A stretch of DNA of 64,000 bases, taken from Rhizophagus irregularis (Eukaryota > Glomeromycota > Glomeromycetes > Glomerales > Glomeraceae). The DNA lies in contig NC_089437.1 in the NCBI RefSeq assembly GCF_026210795.1, positions 3,286,001-3,350,000 of the forward strand, read 5' to 3'. Position numbers and translations under genes: made by a program. The notes beneath the pieces were generated by a model. It was not told the DNA's origin and did not search any database. It worked only from the letters and a program-made list of their open reading frames with translations. Of this stretch, positions 1 through 15,734 are shown in pieces. The first letter of the stretch is position 1. Each line of letters opens with the position of its first letter.

Positions 1-2320
1 ATTTTCATTAAAGAACAATATTAAAGATATTTTTCCTATAAATGTCGTCATTCAATATAAAAAAAGAATAATTCGATTTCGAATGTTTCTATTTTTCAAT
101 GAAACTTTCTTGAGAAATCAAAACGGAAAGATCATGCGAAAAAAAGTTTAAACTAATTTAGGAAAATTGAATAAAAAAAAACTTACTTAAATCGTTATAG
201 AAAAACAGGAATCCATTCCGTCTTTACCAAATCAGAGGTAACACAAAAAACTGATCCTTATTGATCCGCGAAGACTAATTAAACGTTTTAAACCATTATG
301 ACCCAATAAAATATTAAAATGTTATGAACCAATAAATGTTATGAACCAATTAAAATAATAAATGAAAGAAAAATAAAAATTTTTGATTTGATATCGAATT
401 ATATCGAATTATAATCAATTATTCTATTTCATATAATTATTTTATTTTATTTTATTTTATTTTTTCATATAAAAAAATTGACCTAACGAATTAAAGTTGA
501 GATTAAATTAAAACTTTATTTAATATTTTTAATATTGTTTTCCTTTTTTTTATTCTAGAAAAATAAATAAATGATCATAAGATTTAATACATTATGATTT
601 TAAGACTTAAAGTTTTATAATCGAACCTTGTTATTTACATTGTTTGAACAACCCCTGAAAAATAAAAATTGTAAATGCTTTTATAAAGTTTGATTGAGAT
701 CTTTTTTGCAATCCCACAAAATTCCCAATCTTTCCATGACATGATTTTTAATTAAAAATTCAGTACAACGTATAACAGATAGTAAAGCATGTGAATCTTG
801 CATATATCAACCAATTACTTTTTTTTTGTATGATATATATGCTAATTTCATTTTTATAGGTTATTATGAATTCTTAATTTGGTATGTTTTTTTGTAAGAA
901 ATAGAGAATTTTATATAATGATATTCTATTAAATTATTAATGGATTTTTAATCGCGAATCAATCAAATATTCATGATCATTTATTATGTACATTAAAAAG
1001 TACTCCCCCTAGAAAAAACAATCTAAACTATATTTATATGTACTGGGGTATTTTTAATTGGTACACCTTTCTTTTATTAATCTAACTTTTTATAAATTAG
1101 TTTGAAATTATAAAAACAAAGTTTCTCAAGTTTCGGAACGTTCTTGGCTCTTGGATTTAAAGTTTAAAAATTATAATATACGAAACTTAAAGATGTTAAA
1201 ATTTCAGGTTATCCAGAAATTCGTTTATCCGTTACTTTATTGGCAAAAATGGCGTAAAAATTTACGCGGAAACAAAGTACAATATTTATGCATTATGTAA
1301 CATTGATTGAAACGATTATATCATATTCAAAAAAGGCTTTTTTTTAAAGTGTTTCAATAGTAAAACCAGTTGAAAATAGGAGTTATTTATAATTTCCTAA
1401 ATTAATATAACAAAAAAAAAACGAATAAATTTATTCTTAATTTACAATAATATTAATATTATCTCATTACAATCTAAAATAGAAAAAAAAAATGGTTAAA
1501 AAAAAGTGTACATTGTACACATACCGGCTAACTTGGCTAAACTTGGCTAATTTTAATTTTATTAAATAATATTGATTAGTTTCATAATAAGTATCCTGAT
1601 ATAGCAATTAACCTGATCGTTACCAGGTTTGCCAAGATACACGTGATTATTTCTGTTATTTCGATTACTTCGAAAGTTTACTTTAATAGCAAATAGAATT
1701 AGTGACCACCCCAAAAAAATTAATTTTATTAAAATCAAAATAATAAAGTTTAAAGAAAAAAAAATAGAATAGGATAGAAAAACATTAATAAAAAAAAGTA
1801 ATCAAAATATAATAGTTAGAAGTTAAATGATATGATCAATTCCAAAAGAGACGATAATTTTTGCTGATCTCAAAAAATGAGCCATTGGGCATTAAATTGG
1901 CTATATATAAAATATTATGCTGATTCATGATTATAAAGAAAATTAATCATAATATAATCAATCATTTAAAGCCTTTCCCAAGCAACAAAATATATGAGGG
2001 GTTAACAAGGACTTTTCATCTTAAATACCATTCAAGGAGCACTTCATCTTAACAAATGGCCGAATCCAAAACCAATTTTTTTTGGGGGGTTGTTTTTTTT
2101 CGCTAACAAATATTCGTTTAATCCGTTCCCAATTATCTAAAATAATAATAATAATTATAAATATGATTTATTCCGAATGATTTATTATAAATAAAGAATA
2201 TAAAGGAATAGTACCTTATTTGCAAACGACAGCATCTCCATGTATCACACCCCCCACGGCCGGGACGCAGCCGACCGCTGTCCCCTCTACGCCTCTTTTT
2301 GGATGATCAAGAGTATATTG
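1..2320. other. Intergenic AT-rich DNA
   Basis: I see no supportable gene here on either strand. The stretch is AT-rich with poly(A/T) runs. The only compositional outlier is a GC-rich patch at about 2248-2297, just downstream of the eRF1 stop codon. It has no recognisable RNA or coding structure and could be a scrap of a repeat. Confidence 0.6.
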
Positions 2321-5401
<3,081 letters not shown>

Positions 5402-5517
5402 CTTTAACATAAATTGCGGCACATAAAATCAACTAAGACCTTTTAACATATATTGCGTCACATAAAATCAACTTACACTTTTAACATAAATTGCGTCACA
5501 TAAAATCAACTTACACC
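5402..5517. repeat. Tandem repeat, three copies of a 38-39 bp unit
   Basis: Three head-to-tail copies at about 5402-5440, 5441-5479 and 5480-5517. Each contains TTTAACATAAATTGCGTCAC or a near variant followed by ATAAAATCAACTTACAC. The first copy differs most. No reading frame spans it. Confidence 0.8.
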
Positions 5518-5689
5518 TTTTTGCATCATTAAAAAGGCCGATTTTATTTTATTAATGTTAAAACATGTCAATAGCGTGGGGAATAATGCACGAATCAATA
5601 TTAAACATCGACTAAAAACACCAATATTTCAACGAAAATTGAATCAACCTAAAAGATATCGATCCGAAAAATAGAAACCCAGCAGTAGC

Positions 5690-5789
5690 AGCTGCTGCTG
5701 CAACGACAGCAACAACGACAGCAACAACGACAGCAACAACAGCACCAACAGCAACAGCAACAACAGCAACGGGCAAACAACAGCAGCTG
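5690..5789. repeat. CAG/CAA microsatellite-like tract
   Basis: An imperfect run of CAG, CAA and CGA triplets, about 100 bp. In one plus-strand frame it would read glutamine-rich, but a stop lies at the start of the tract and no splice-supported gene surrounds it, so I treat it as a simple repeat. Confidence 0.7.
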
Positions 5790-7559
5790 TTATAGAAACA
5801 ACAATAACAGCATATCGCCCGTAGAATTATATCTCAATTTGTTTAGAAATTATCTTAATAAGGTACAGTGTATTATCATTTGGATTGTTTACGATTGTGA
5901 AAATGTTTATATTAAACATTAATAATGTAAAATAACAATATGTGTTTTATTTTGGATGATAATAAGTTTTCTTTTTTGTTTAAAAAATAACGTTAGAATT
6001 AATTTTTTCATATAACCTTATTAGTTATTACTAAAAAAACGACGTACGCATATCTAAAAGGTATAAATCAGCCGGAATTATATAAATTCCTCCTACAGTA
6101 TAGTATGTCTAATTTCTTTATGGTTACTGTTTTAAAGGTTCACGTGCAATTCATCTTCGGGCAATTCAAGATTCAAAATAACCAAACGGAAGATATATCA
6201 AAATGAGTAGGGAAAGAAAGAAATAAAAGTTCAATTTATGATAATTATAATCCGAGAAATTGTTGGAATTTAGAAAGAATTATGCAGAGTATTGCACATG
6301 ATAACTCTTTATTAATAGTTAAAGCATGCGAATGCATATTATGACAAATCTTTATAACGCCAAACCCGCAATAAGATCTATTCAATCTTGCATACTGTGA
6401 TCACACTTGTGTCAAAATCATGAAACGTGAAAGTTTTAAGGAGATATTTCGAACTTTTTCTTATCGCGAGGATTAGAATGAGAAGTTTCATAATGAAATG
6501 CCATTATTCTATATTGGAAAGGTTTGTACACCAAATAATTAGGGTCACAATATGAAAAAATTCATGTGATCTATCATAGAATAGAACAAACATGGATTTA
6601 TTATTTTAATTCCATACATAGAATTTATCATAGTCTCATGTTATTGATGTTCGGGTTTTTCATAAATCCGTGAGCAAAAATGATTTATTCTTTTTTCAGC
6701 TACCCAACTGGAAAGACTGTGTAAGTATCAAAAAAAAATTATTGTAAATGTTAATAATGGAAAAATTTGAAATGTGCAATCGTGCGTTTTACCGAGTGGT
6801 TAATATAAATAATATTACAATTAGGTTCTTTAATGGTTTCATATAAAGCGAATAATAACGCAAGGCTTTTTATAACTCCGAACTATAATTAAATATATTT
6901 TTCTTAGAACTTTGAATTCTTGCTGCATCATGCATTAATATTTCATTGTTAATAACCTGAATAATAACTCGTTTTTGTTTGATCTTCTTGGTGCATCATT
7001 TTCTTTATGCTAACCAGGTAAATAATTACACAGAAAAATTAATTTTAGCAATCATTTATTCGTGTTTGACTTGGCAAAAAAAAATTTTCTTGGCCGGAAT
7101 TAAACATAATTCTTTTGAAATGGATTTTTTTTCCCTTATTTAGAATTGGATTATCAATATCATAATTTTGTTTTTTTTAGCTGCAAAAGTACATATTTAC
7201 AATATTTATAACAATATGTTATCAAAAATAGAATTTATTGTATATATGTATATAATATAGAAAATGATCAACAATCAAATAAACAGATTTTAGAATCAAG
7301 TATTTTTTAAAAATAAATATTTCGTAATCAAGTCCTAGTTTGAGTAAATGATTTTTTTTTCAGTTCATTTCATTGTATGCACGATTCCGTCAAAAATGTA
7401 TTATTTTTTTTTCTTCAAATGATGAATATAAAAAGAACAATAATCTGTTTCAATAGTTGTCTTCTATTTCACACGTTCGTGAGATTTTATAATATTTCAT
7501 CATATTTTATTTTATAATATTTCTTTTTTGTTGAATTAATTAATTAGTTATTCGGAAAG
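5790..7559. other. Intergenic DNA upstream of the seven-helix protein gene
   Basis: AT-rich sequence without a supportable coding exon. Upstream untranslated exons of the gene starting at 7560 could lie here, but no strong splice pair points to them. Confidence 0.5.
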
Positions 7560-8788
7560 ATGGAGGAGAACGTTGAAAATTATTTTATAGTATTTTTACT
7601 TGGTCTTGGCTCTATGGTAGGTCATTAATTAAATTATATTATTCATACTTTTCTTTGTTTCCCTTTTACGAATTTTTATAAATTCCTCAAATTCTCTCTC
7701 CAAATTTCTTCCTTCTTTAGATAGCATTCCACAACTTAATCATTTCCATAAGAAAATATTTCACGCGAAATTATGGAAAAGTATCAGACATGCTTCGAAT
7801 TATTTGCAACTACGGAAATCTTTGGAGATTTTTACTTTCTCTTGGATATTTTATGACTCCGTCGGACGTAACACCTGGTCCTTGTAAAGCATTAGGGTAT
7901 TTGTACTTAATTGGATACCATTTATTTCATATATCTTTATTCTCTTTTTTGTTATGGAGTATTTATCGACTGTCATCCGAAAAAAAAGATCTTTGGTTGG
8001 GTATTGCGTTTCTCTTAATACAAACTTCACTTGTTGTAAGTATTACAAGATGATTACATCATTTTAATACGGCTGCGCCGCTGCGGCAAATAATTTAATT
8101 AACACGTGACTTAATTGTTTAGGTTCCGGAATTGGTACTCGCTATACCTCAAATGAACTTGAGACCGACCAACCTTAATAAATTTCTTCCATCAAGATAT
8201 TGTGATTTGATATTTGGCACAAATTACTATAGAATATGGACGACGATTATTTTTGGATTCGTGATAATGTTTTACTTAGTAGCACGTATTTCATACCTAG
8301 CAAAGAATCGAAGACGTTGCACAATTGCTAACGTTCCATCGAGTAAATCAGCTATTAGCGATGAGAACAATACAACTACGACAACGACGACAACGACGAC
8401 TATTGTAGCAGCGAAACGTCCAATAAATTTATCTACAATATATTGGTCATTAGCTTTAACGTTTTTAACATTTATGTTAATGTGGCTTTCATCTTCATTG
8501 GATGAGAAACCAGATAAAATTTTATTACTAAGTAGGGATCATAGTATTATTGGATTGACTTATAAAAATTTATTATACATTTTGATTTCTTATGTAATTA
8601 CTCATTTGGATATTGAAAAAAGAAAGGATATTATATTTTATAATTGTGGTGGAAATGGAAGAGATGGCGGTGAAAATGTGAGAAATAGTTCTAATAAATT
8701 GGATGGCGAAGCTTGGGTTATTTGTTCAAAGAAGGAAAAGAAGAAAGACAATACCGGCGAAGCGGAAAATAATGAAACTCAAGTTTAA
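7560..8788 (+). CDS. Seven-helix (GPCR-like) membrane protein, function unknown
   Basis: Three exons, 7560-7616, 7721-8035 and 8123-8788, join in frame to 1038 nt (345 aa) through GT-AG introns. The start ATG opens MEENVENYFIVFLLG, and the first helix continues across intron 1. Hydrophobic segments, by eye, fall at about residues 7-30, 48-60, 73-98, 110-133, 165-190, 230-250 and 272-290, so seven helices are likely. Between helices 5 and 6 lies a cytosolic-type loop rich in basic residues and a poly-Thr run encoded by an ACA/ACG/ACT repeat at about 8374-8401. The C terminus is hydrophilic and lysine/glutamate-rich. The topology fits a fungal GPCR-like receptor, but I do not recognise a family motif; other seven-helix families are possible. 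Gene structure is well supported, function is not. Its 3' flank was copied to about 16.93 kb together with the neighbouring kinase gene. Confidence 0.8.
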
Positions 8789-11700
8789 AGTTTAACCGTT
8801 AACCTAAAAAAACCAAAGATAATTAGATATTATCTTTTTTTTTTTGAAAATTTCCATAATGTATTTTTATTTTATTTATTTTTTTTTTTATTATAAAAAT
8901 ATTGTATAATATATATTCATTTTTAAAAATTATAAATATTTATTAGGTTTTAGTTTAAATAAATTCCATTTATATATATTTTATTGAACGTATTTTTTAA
9001 AAAATGTATATAAAAAAGAATTTATTATTATTTTATTTTTATTAGTCTTGACTTAAAAAAATCCATGAACAATGTAATAATAATAGTAGTTAGAATATTC
9101 TTAAAATTTTTATACTGTACTGCGATCTTTTGACATACTGTAATGTACTTCGTTGGAACAATTAATTATTATATAACGATAACTTTTGAACTTTAAATAA
9201 TTTGTAGTCTAATTCAAATACGAAATTTCATTCAAAAAATTTATTGTGTCAAATAAACAGTTTCTTTAACCATATATTTCTGTACAGTATTACAGTAATA
9301 TAAAGTGTATGATTTGTTTATATTATAATAAACAAATTTAATAAATAGAAATTAATTTAAAAATGAATGATATAAATTTCAAACTAAGAAATTTGATATA
9401 TATATTTAAATACTAGAATATTATAACAATTTTTAATTTAATAAGTAATTAAGGTCCATCTTATTTAAAACAAAATAAATTATTAATAATAAAGTTAACA
9501 TTAAATTAAATTCTAATAATTAAAATCTTACCATCAGAAATTTTCAATTCATCTTGTTTTTGTATTAAGATTTTCATCGTCACCTAAATATTTTAAGATA
9601 TTATTTTTTTGCATATATTAAATATTCAACTTATAAAATTTTAAAATAATTATTACCTTTATTATTAAACTTAACTTTTTTATAATTAAAAGCTAATTCT
9701 TTTTCATCATCTAGTTTATACAAAAAAAAATTTTATTATTTATTGGGTTTTCACGGACAATTAATTTTTACAATAGCGACTTATCTATACCAACCATTAA
9801 AATAATTTCTTTTAGGTTTGCTATCAACTTTTTTATACGTTAAATTAAACATGAGTTATTTATTATATACAGTATATAAATTTCAAAGAAATTCAAATTG
9901 TTAATCTTACCAGTAATCAATCCATCTTGTAAATCAAAGTTAAATTGTATACTATAATATAAAGCTATAAAAAAAAAGTAATTTAAATCAATTTAATTTT
10001 TTAATAATTGAGAAATTTCAGAGTAATTAATTACCTTCTTGTTCTTCTATTAGATAATAAATAAAACAAGTTAAATTAAAATAATGTTTTAAAATTAAGA
10101 TTTATAATAATCAATACTTAATTTCTTACCTTTTGTTGCATTTCTTGGTTCTGGCAAATCTTTAAAACTATATACTCTACTACTAATATTTTCAAAAAAA
10201 GAATTAATAGAACTGGAAGTTATATTAAACCTTGTATTTGATTGTAAATCATTACTTATTATCTGTTGTTCTTCATTGTTTAGATAATAAGAATGAATCT
10301 TACGAATTTCTTTCCTAAGAGTGGTAATATCAGGTCTTTTTGTTGGATCAGCATCCCAACATCTTTCCATTAATTCTTTATATTCTAAAGGAGTTCCTTG
10401 TATTATTTTTGTCATTCCATTTATTATCTTTATTGCAAGATCATAATTATGTTTACAAATAAAAGGTGGTTGTCCGGATGAAATTTCCCACATAAGCATA
10501 CCAATACTATATATGTCAGACGCAAAAGAATATTCCATTTTAGACACAACTTCAGGTGCTATATAAGGAAGATTTCCATATATACTATTTGGCTGTTTAT
10601 TAGAAGGCCCACAAAATCCAAAGTCACTGACTAGGACTAATTGACTAGAATGACTAAATAATACATTTCCAGAATGCAAGTCTCTATGAATTGCATTTTC
10701 TTCGTGGATAATATAAATTGCATCGATAATAGCTTTAATAATGTAAATTTTTTCTTTCCAGGTAAGTTTATTATAACTTTGTTGCAAATAACTTTTTAAA
10801 TCCATATCCAAACGATGTATTACAAGCATATAATTTCCGTCTGATGGATCTTTTGTTAAAACAATATTCTCAGATTTGTTATTTATAGATAAGTGAAATT
10901 TACCCTAAAAAGTTAATGAATATTATTAAAAATAATTTTAACCATCTTTTTGCATACTTATAAATTACATACCTCCTCAAACCAAGTTCTATTAGCACTT
11001 TCAATATTTTTTAACTTTTTAAGTACTACTTTCTGTTTTCCCCGTCTTTTTATTCGCTTTTCTTTTGAAACCCATTCATCATACTGTCCATCAATCCAAT
11101 ATGCTGTATAAATTTCAGAGAAACCACCTTTAGTTAAATATTTAATATCTTGTAAATTATTATGTGGGATCCATTCTACTATCCCATTTGGTGTAGGTGT
11201 TTCCATTTGACATTGTTGTATTAAATTATCAATATCATTATTTCCAGATGTCCAGTTTGAAAAATTGGTTTTTAAATAATTTCGAATACAATGTTCACAA
11301 TATGACATAGCTAAACATTCATCATAACAATTTTCACAAATTCTTTTTGTTCCTATATTATTAAGAACTTTACAACAATCATAATATTTTTTTATCAAAT
11401 TTATTGCGACTGATTTTTCTTTTTTTGTGAGGGATTTATCAGCAAGAATAGTTTTTTGTAAAAAGTGATTTTGTTTTTCAATAGTATTGTGAGTATTAAA
11501 ATCTATTAATTTGTGTGCTCTAATACATGCGGCAAGAGCCATAATAAAAGTTTGAAAATAACTGGAAAATAAGTATCTTTTTTTTAGAAATTTCTATCCT
11601 GTATAAAGAGAACACTTAGTTCTTTGAAATTCGGGGAATTATAAAGAAATCTTTTATTGCAGATGATTAGCACTATGATTCTGTATCATAGTTTGCCCAT

Positions 11701-12240
11701 CGGTTATAGTGTTCCAATCCGTTAAACCGCCATCCGTCGGATTACGGATATCCGCCAAAAAAATCGGATTTTTTGGATAACGGATAATACTGGATTGGAT
11801 TTCTCAGATAATTGAATAATAATGGACGATAACGCATCATTCAGACGTTGTCCATCAATAATACATAAATTTGTTTTTATCCGATCCGATTATCCTTCGG
11901 ATATCCGGAATCCGGAATAAACGGATGAACTAAAGCGAAATACGATGATAAAGAAGAAATTATTTAAACTTAAATACTTGAAACACTTTTTTTTTCAAAT
12001 AACAAAATATGACTTTTATTGGAATTGAAACTTTCCAATCAATATACAGTATACCAATAATTTTCTACACAAATGCATGTATGCAAATACACGCAGTACA
12101 TTTCACTGTATAACGGTATACAAATTTGACAAATTTTATTTTCTAAACGTTGTCTATTGTTTCAGTAGATTCCAATAAACACAAAATAAAAAACCAATAT
12201 TCTTCAAAAATGATAAAAAAATAAATAATAAATGGCGTAT
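8782..12240. repeat. Segmental duplication, copy 1 (partner at 16929-21060)
   Basis: The sequence from the stop codon of the 7560-8788 gene through kinase gene A, and again at about 12010-12240, recurs in the same order and orientation at 16929-21060 with kinase gene B. Shared landmarks are the AGTTTAAAGTTTAACC block, the TATTGAACGTATTTTTTAAA block, all kinase exons, and a distal block beginning TTGGAATTGAAAC(T)TTTC. The part at 11600-12000 does not match and looks like later insertion or divergence. Confidence 0.7.
9549..11542 (-). CDS. Kinase gene A: TKL-type protein kinase with N-terminal Cys motif (3' end frameshifted)
   Basis: Exons: 11542-10973, 10904-10130, 10046-10035 (12-nt microexon, E-E-Q-E), 9964-9911, 9827-9795, 9710-9657 and 9583 to a stop at 9549; about 510 aa. 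The N terminus has C-x2-C-x3-C-x5-C-x2-C (CENCYDEC...CEHC), a putative metal site. The WTSGN linker and IVEWIPHN lead into the kinase domain: degenerate Gly loop (TKGGFSEIYTA), VVLKK lysine, HRDLHSGN catalytic loop, DFG, APE, and DADPTKRPD near the end. An active Ser/Thr kinase is plausible. Relative to gene B, the beta4 segment is shortened (LSINNKSENIVLTKDPS lacks the C[YF]G stretch). Exon 7 is 52 nt and carries one extra base relative to the frame of its relatives, so it ends early in TGA; the homologous last exon at 9459-9449 is then untranslated. Substrate and pathway are unknown. Confidence 0.8.
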
Positions 12241-12615
12241 GTTTTCTTTTCGAAAGGAAAGTAGATTTTTTTTGTATGAATTTTGATTTTTAGGTTCATT
12301 TTTAATTGAAGCAACCCATTTTTTAGATTTTTTTTTATTAAACGTATTTGATTATTTTTGATATCCTTTGAAGTTATAAACACTTACATTATCTTTTGCA
12401 ATAATTATTTATTTCAGAGCTAAAAATATAACAGAAAATTAAATTACGTTTATGAAATATTGGTGGATTAGATTTAATTTAAAATACTCAAATATTTATT
12501 GTTAAGAATAATGCCGAAACATAAATATCAAAAAATTTGTGGTAAAGAAACATTTATGATACACAATTTCGGCATATAGTAAAAAGGTATCCGATCAAAA
12601 TCTCGACAGCCACTT
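11543..12615. other. Upstream region of kinase gene A
   Basis: No gene found. The segment at about 11700-11930 contains several GGATATCCG/CGGAT(A)ATCCG-like inverted motifs and could be a decayed MITE, but I cannot fix its ends. The block at 12010-12240 belongs to the segmental duplication shared with the 20.75-21.06 kb region. Confidence 0.4.
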
Positions 12616-12950
12616 GCACGACTAACTAACACAAGATCGACAACAAAATCTCGACAATTCAAAATCTCGACAATCAAAATCTCGACAATCCAAACTCCCG
12701 ACAAGTCATTATATCGTTCAAATGATTTTCGAGATTTCGTAAAAAAAAATAGTTATAATAAAATAATTTGTTGCAATATGTAATATTTAGTTTAAATGTG
12801 GTAAATTTTATAATTTGTTCTAAAATTGCCGGGATAATCAACTTGTCGGTGTAATGATTTGTCGGGATTTTGACTTATCGGGATTTTGGATTGTCGAGAT
12901 TTTGTTGTCGGTCTTGTGTTAGTCGTGCAAATGATTTTCGAGATTTCGTA
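12616..12950. mobile_element. Foldback element (long imperfect inverted repeat)
   Basis: Two arms of about 100 bp face each other: the left arm begins at 12616 with GCACGACTAACTAACACAAG and repeats AAATCTCGACAA; the right arm ends at 12927 with CTTGTGTTAGTCGTGC, its reverse complement apart from small differences. About 110 bp separate them. A 23-bp direct repeat occurs at 12719-12741, right after the left arm, and at 12928-12950, right after the right arm. No coding capacity. It resembles a foldback or MITE-class element. Confidence 0.7.
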
Positions 12951-13595
12951 CCAAAACCAATTTTATCATTTAATATATAAAATAAACTTGAATATTGAGG
13001 CTACATTTTAACATCATTTAGGACTCTAGTGCTTTTTACTTTTTGAGAAAATTAACTACAAACGTTGATTTTAAAGAAAAATTTGACATGAAATTCATAA
13101 ATTAAAATGATGCAAATTCACTAGAAATTTCTTGAATTTAATTAATTAAGATAAATGGGGGAAATGCGAATAAAAAAAAGTTCTTTAACAATATAAAGCA
13201 TTTTATGCAAAAAAATATAAATTTGCTCTAAAATAGTTATAAAAAATATTTAAATAAAAAAAATATAATTAATTATAAGCTTAATTATAGAAAAATTACT
13301 GAAATAAATTCCATATTAATTTATTACTATGAAATCTATGAGTTTCCATCTTTCAAATAAGCTATTTCACATATTTTCACATATAATTTGGTGAGATCGT
13401 CATGGTGTTATGGTCAATTTTTTAATTCCGGTTACTGTATCAATGTATCATGTATGGTAAAAGACAGTCCCATAATCAAATCTGTGCGACAAATTCTTAT
13501 AGCGCCAAAGATGGCCGTAGATTGTGTTCGTAAAACATATTTAAGTTCCATCTCTTCATTTGTTCTGCAGATTTTATTCGAGTTATCATATTACT

Positions 13596-13911
13596 ATGAC
13601 TTCCCGCAACTCAAATCCAAGCAATTCGAGCAATTCGAGCAATTCAAGAAATCCAAGAAATCCAAGAAATCCGAGAAGACCAAGCAATCCAAGCAATCCA
13701 AGCAATCTTACCCGACAACTACGTGCGGAAAATGCGGCAAATTCCGCAGCAGAAAAAATTAAAAAGAAGCAGGATTATTATAAAGATACTCAATTTCACA
13801 TGTAAGTATGCCGTTAATCGCTTTTTTTTGCATAGATAATGGGTTATTCATCTTTTTGCTTATTTTAGGGAGCTAAGCACCCAGCCTCCGAGTAATCCGA
13901 GTAATAGGTAG
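13596..13911 (+). CDS. Small repeat-encoded hypothetical protein (82 aa)
   Basis: Exons 13596-13801 and 13869-13911 join in frame (249 nt) through a GTAAGT...TTTTAG intron. The protein begins MTSRNSNPSNSS, then runs through Asn/Ser/Arg-Pro triplets encoded by about ten copies of a 9-bp repeat (AATCCAAGC, AATTCGAGC and variants, 13617-13707). It ends with a charged stretch (LRAENAANSAAEKIKKKQDY) and returns to PPSNPSNR before TAG. I do not recognise a family. It may be the 5' part of a longer element-borne gene whose coiled-coil remainder lies at 14573-15604; a MITE sits between them. A real, expressed protein is uncertain. Confidence 0.35.
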
Positions 13912-14371
13912 AAGGAGATGCTCTACTCTAAGAAATTATTAAACTGCGTCCCAGACCATATGGCGTTTGTTATCTCGAATCGAATTATATTTTTACTCTA
14001 GCTTCGAAGAGGCTGGTTTTTTTGTATCTGTACTCTGCATACATAAATATCAATAAAGTTTCGCCCATAGTTCGGGCATTTATTTTTTTTACATATATGG
14101 GTGTAGGAGTGCAAAGTTGTGTGTAATAGCATTGGAATAAATAATGGTTACCGCGCATAGTCTGTCTCTGGGTCAAAAATAAATTTATTGCGCCCACTAC
14201 TAACCCACAGATTACTTTCCTTTTACAAAAGCCGACCAGCACTCTGGGAATGTTGCAAATTTTATACTTCGCTCAAAAACTGATAGTATCACCTGTGATC
14301 ACGAGGAAGAAAACAATCGCCGGGTTATGAACGTACTTAAAGTATTGTATCAGCATCTGCTGAAAAACTTT

Positions 14372-14569
14372 CCCTATAAAAAATTTTTATCCGAATATTT
14401 CCATTATTTCTCTGTGTCTTCCGTAAAAATTCCGTGAAAATGATACATTCACGGATATCTGTGTTAGCGAGATGAAAATTTCCATGATTTGAGGTTATTA
14501 ATTCCATGAAAATGATACATTCACAGAAAAGCATGGAAAGATAAAACACGGATCAGATTTTTTACAGGG
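14372..14569. mobile_element. MITE with CCCTRTAAAAAA terminal inverted repeats, copy 1
   Basis: The left end is CCCTATAAAAAATTTTTATC and the right end, reverse-complemented, CCCTGTAAAAAATCTGATCC. A possible TTT target duplication flanks it. Inside, the motif TGAAAATGATACATTCA occurs twice. No coding capacity. A relative with the same ends lies at 33230-33396. Confidence 0.65.
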
Positions 14570-14572
14570 TTT

Positions 14573-15612
14573 TGAAAAATTCATGCGAGATATAGAAAAT
14601 CATAATAGGCGGATTGGTGCAAATAATAAATTGCGCAATGAGATCGAGAATCTGAAGGCGCAAGTGCAAGAGATGGGAAAAAATCCTTGCTTCCATAAAA
14701 GGTAACATAATTTTCTAAGAATAATCTTGGTAATTTTTCCCAGAACCTAGGCTTCGGCAAATTTTTAGCCAATTATAGGCGGAAAGTTTTACCGGAAAAC
14801 ATATGGAATACCCAAACTTCTGGGACAATATGAACTTCCCGGGCTTCTTAGAATATTTTTTTCCAGGAATTTTCAAGTCTATATTACTTACCTATAATCG
14901 AACATATGGTCAGCCAATCAAGGACTCCACATTTCAATGAACACTATGAGGACTTGTTTAAGCAACTACCCAATCCATGAAAAAGGATGTATGTTTGCGT
15001 CTTACAACCCGCAAAAACAAGCCACTGTCTGAAGAACAAGCTAGGGGAATTCGTCCAGATATCGAGGAGTTGCTTACTAGAGAGGTTAATAGATACTATA
15101 ATAAAAAAAAATTGCCAGTAGATTAAGATTGAAGCAAATACCGCCTCCGATGGTTCTAGCGATTAGATGGATTTGAGAAGCGATTGGAGGAGCGTGAGGC
15201 TTTGCTAAAACAAAAGGAGAATAATATTAAGATTACTATTGAGGCTCAGATTGGTGAGAAACGTAAGCGTCTAAAAGATGAATATGATGCACTTAAGCTT
15301 CGCCTAGAGAGTGAATATAATAAATGTATGATAGATATTGATAGATATAAAACAGACGACATTCATTTAAGCATCAGCTAGAAGACCTCGCTCTGCCGAG
15401 TTAGAGAAGCAATACAAATCTCGCATCTCTACATTAGAAAAAGCTATGGTTGAGAAAGATAGAGAAGTTGGAAAATTATCCTCAGCTGTTTTTCAGGCCA
15501 AGAAGGATAAGAATGATTTGAAAAAAAGTCTCTCATCCGCTAAAAAAACTATTAAGTTATTGGATGATATTATTTTTGCCAAGGACCAAACAATAATTGC
15601 CTATAATAGATG
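14573..15612 (+). pseudogene. Decayed coiled-coil gene, possibly transposon Gag-like
   Basis: Several plus-strand open pieces in different frames read as one charged, helical protein: an exon-like piece at 14573-14702 ending at a GT donor (FMRDIENHNRR...IENLKAQVQEM); a piece at about 14979-15126 (RLTTRKNKPLSEEQARGIRP); a 65-codon frame at 15184-15378 (EEREALLKQKENNIK...GEKRKRLKDEYDALKLRLE); and after a frameshift, AELEKQYKSRISTLEKAMVE to about 15604 TAG. Heptad-like Leu/Ile spacing suggests coiled coil. Stops and frame breaks argue it is dead. Assignment to a retroelement Gag is a guess from context. Confidence 0.4.
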
Positions 15613-15734
15613 ATACTATTGAACCAACTAGCTTTTATGAAAAGGATGCGCGTGATTTGTGGATATGATGCCAAAGATGATCCAAACATCCGAAAAAAAT
15701 GTCATGTGTACATAGTTCGATCATTCCAGTTTGA

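Noticed and set aside
2240-2300. GC-rich patch as a structured RNA gene
   Set aside because: No stable arrangement of stems or known RNA signature could be recognised by eye.
5690-5789. Polyglutamine-coding exon
   Set aside because: A stop codon starts the tract and no splice-supported gene surrounds it; simple-repeat origin is more economical.
13388-13762. 124-codon plus-strand frame with Lys/Ser repeats
   Set aside because: It is an alternative frame of the 9-bp repeat; the frame starting at 13596 has a matching splice and repeats its motif in the second exon.
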